Positions 62,205 to 64,000 of a DNA stretch of 64,000 nt are shown here, one piece after another (position 1 is the first letter of the stretch; every line of letters starts with the position of its first letter). A program made the position numbers and the translations under genes. The notes under the pieces are model-generated. The model was not told where the DNA came from and searched no databases. It saw only the letters and a list, made by a program, of their open reading frames with translations. Origin of the DNA: Aptenodytes patagonicus. Taxonomy: Eukaryota > Chordata > Aves > Sphenisciformes > Spheniscidae. The stretch spans positions 2,626,143 through 2,690,142 of the forward strand of contig NC_134974.1 of NCBI RefSeq assembly GCF_965638725.1, given 5' to 3'.

Positions 62205-64000
62205 GGAAGGAGAGACACACAGCTGAACACTGGATGAGTTTGCAGGCTGAGGCCCACACAAGACCAGACGTTGCAGGCAGCGCTCGGTAAGGAGATTCAG
62301 GCCTTGCAGCCTTCCTTAATCTGGACAAACGACTTCTTGGTTTTACATTCGAGTTTTGCAATTTTTTGCAAAGAAACAGAAGTTTCTCGGGAGGCGCAGC
62401 AGAAGCAGATTCCCGACACACGGCTCGATGGTGTGGACACTGGCAGCAGAGACACAGCAGCATAAAGGGAATAAAGTAACTCCCAGATGAGCACACATGA
62501 GATTTTTATTGCTGTAAAATCTCTAGTTTAAGAAAGTTTGGGGAACAAGCTAAGGGCTGGTCCCAGCACAAGACAATTCAGACATCTGCTGGTTTCCTGG
62601 ACCAAGGGAAAATTAACTTGTATAAAGTAGCTTAAAGCAGCTTAAAGTAGTGAATTCCAGAATTTGCTGGAATTTACGCTGGACCTGCCCGGCCCCACCA
62701 CCACCTGGCCAACTCCAGGGATTGCTGCTTTCAAATACGAGGCAATAACATCGAGTGCTTCAAATAATACAGGTCCAGGAAGCTGCTGGGGATATTCGGA
62801 GGCCGGGAAAGTTCTTACAGCACCTCGAGTATCCCTATTGCTGTGCACTGTTTAAACAGCTTGCCCCGCCTCCGGAACAAAATACGTTTAAAACATTGCC
62901 AAGAGAAACTCTTCGCTGCGCTGCTTTCATCTACCATTTATGTAAAGCTTCGGTTTCCATTATTCAAGCAGCTGCAGCCAACGTGAGCAGAGAGACCTCG
63001 TTGCGTCCTGCTCTCCATCAGCCGGTTGTTTTCCACCGAGCAGCTGATGGGCAGAGACATGAAAGATTCATCTACCCATCGGCAAATGCCACGACCCCGG
63101 CTCGCAGCTGGGGTTTCACCCAAGAACGGTGAGAGGCAGGACAGGGTGGTTTTACCTTGAAACCAGACCGGACGACTGCCGCTTCACGCCTCCGAAACCT
63201 CCTTCAACTCCTTATCCAAAGGAGCCTTCCCCAAGTCTGGCAGACAGGCAGGAGACCACGCAGACCCTTCCAACGATTTACAACCCAGCGTGGAGCCAAG
63301 GGAAAGGGGGAATCTCAGGCAGGAAAGCCAAGAAATACTCCACCGTTACGAAAACAGTCACGAGATCTCGAATGTCTAGACGGAGCTGCGGGGAAGTTGG
63401 CTTTCAAGGTCTCATCCACACGAGGCACAGGGATGACCCAGAAAAGGAGCTGCGTGGAGGCTGGCTGATCTGCCCGGGTGCCGGGTGAACGGCTGCCGAA
63501 GCCCCACCGGGACCGAACCTTTGGTACTGTGGTTTTACAAGCCATCCCCGCTGGAGAGGTGAACCACCTCCCCGGGGGAGTATTTCAACTTCTTGAGTTC
63601 TGGAAGAGGCATTGCTTTTCTCCAATTTGGTTAGCACTGCTCATAAAATTTGCATTTAGCATCAGCTCACCTCCTCCGTTCTCCTCTCCCGCCCGGCATC
63701 CCCATCTCAGGCTGCATTTCTCACCATCTCAGGCTGATGCTCGTGCTAAAAACCATCAGCCCTTCAAAACAAAGCAGCAAAATAAAAAATTTCCATTTCC
63801 AGCTCTTTTCCCTCCAGCCTTGTGTCCTCACTACCAAGGATGCTGCTCATCCCTTTTGCTCTGTGTCAGCAGATGTGTGAAATGAATAATCTGCATTTTC
63901 TTTGGGAGAAATCCCACTCAAGCAAAAACACTCACTCTCCAGCGAGCGCGCACAGAGTCTTGCAGCGTGCACCGATACAGCAGCTCAGCACCAAAGCAAC

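Larger units (their letters stand above)
54601..64000 (-). other. PI4KB: PI4KB intron upstream of the microexon, running off the window
   Basis: At least 9.4 kb. I searched for the large N-terminal PI4KB exon on the minus strand and found no open frame with its helical-domain or Ser-rich sequence. Contents seen are a 30-nt G run (56538-56567), an A run near 58770-58784 and a T run (62172-62198). No other gene is supported on either strand. Confidence 0.7.

Overview
The window looks like a piece of a neoavian bird genome, probably from a small GC-rich microchromosome. The evidence is strongly interrupted genes, dense CpG and G/C-homopolymer blocks, two chicken-repeat-1 (CR1) fragments (36113-36163 minus, about 37574-37848 plus) and a 590-bp long terminal repeat of a type common in neoavian genomes (47251-47840). 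Four genes appear in the same order as on human 1q21.3: PIP5K1A (3' end only), PSMD4, ZNF687 and PI4KB (3' two thirds only). I place the locus by protein recognition and gene order; no database search was possible.

Layout. 1-1515: last two exons and 3' UTR of a gene I assign to PIP5K1A, plus strand. 1516-3100: AT-rich, possibly an extended 3' UTR. 3100-4700: CpG-rich promoter of PSMD4. 3853-10757: all ten coding exons of PSMD4 (Rpn10/S5a, 376 aa), with a poly(A) signal at 10886. 10984-11146: a 33-bp minisatellite. 11303-12126: an unusual array of about 16 units, each ending in a CCAAT box, just upstream of the probable first exon of ZNF687. 12281-32150: the 19.9-kb first intron of ZNF687, which starts with a decayed G-rich repeat (12440-12960) and holds a near-perfect 27-bp-stem hairpin (21993-22055). 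32151-40852: eight coding exons of ZNF687 (1263 aa), then a 3' UTR of up to 2.4 kb. 43580-54600, minus strand: 3' UTR and ten exons of PI4KB (513 codons), convergent with ZNF687. 54601-64000: a PI4KB intron with no exon that I can find; the N-terminal exons must lie beyond the window.

How the genes relate. PIP5K1A and PI4KB belong to the phosphoinositide pathway: PI4KB makes PI4P and PIP5K1A turns it into PI(4,5)P2. PSMD4 is the ubiquitin receptor of the 26S proteasome and ZNF687 is a zinc-finger transcription cofactor. I see no operon-like logic; this is an old conserved neighbourhood.

The strongest candidate for something undescribed is the array at 11303-12126. Twelve exact CCAAT boxes and about four decayed ones lie in one orientation at roughly 50-bp steps. 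In ten units a sequence like TTGAGTGACAG starts exactly 20 bp before the CCAAT box. That sequence resembles the PBX-PREP/MEIS decamer, so the array may be a tandem TALE plus NF-Y platform driving ZNF687. Other points of note are a GC-AG intron that splits the PI4KB catalytic loop, a 45-nt PI4KB microexon behind a long CU-rich tract, and an extra C2H2 finger in the last ZNF687 exon.
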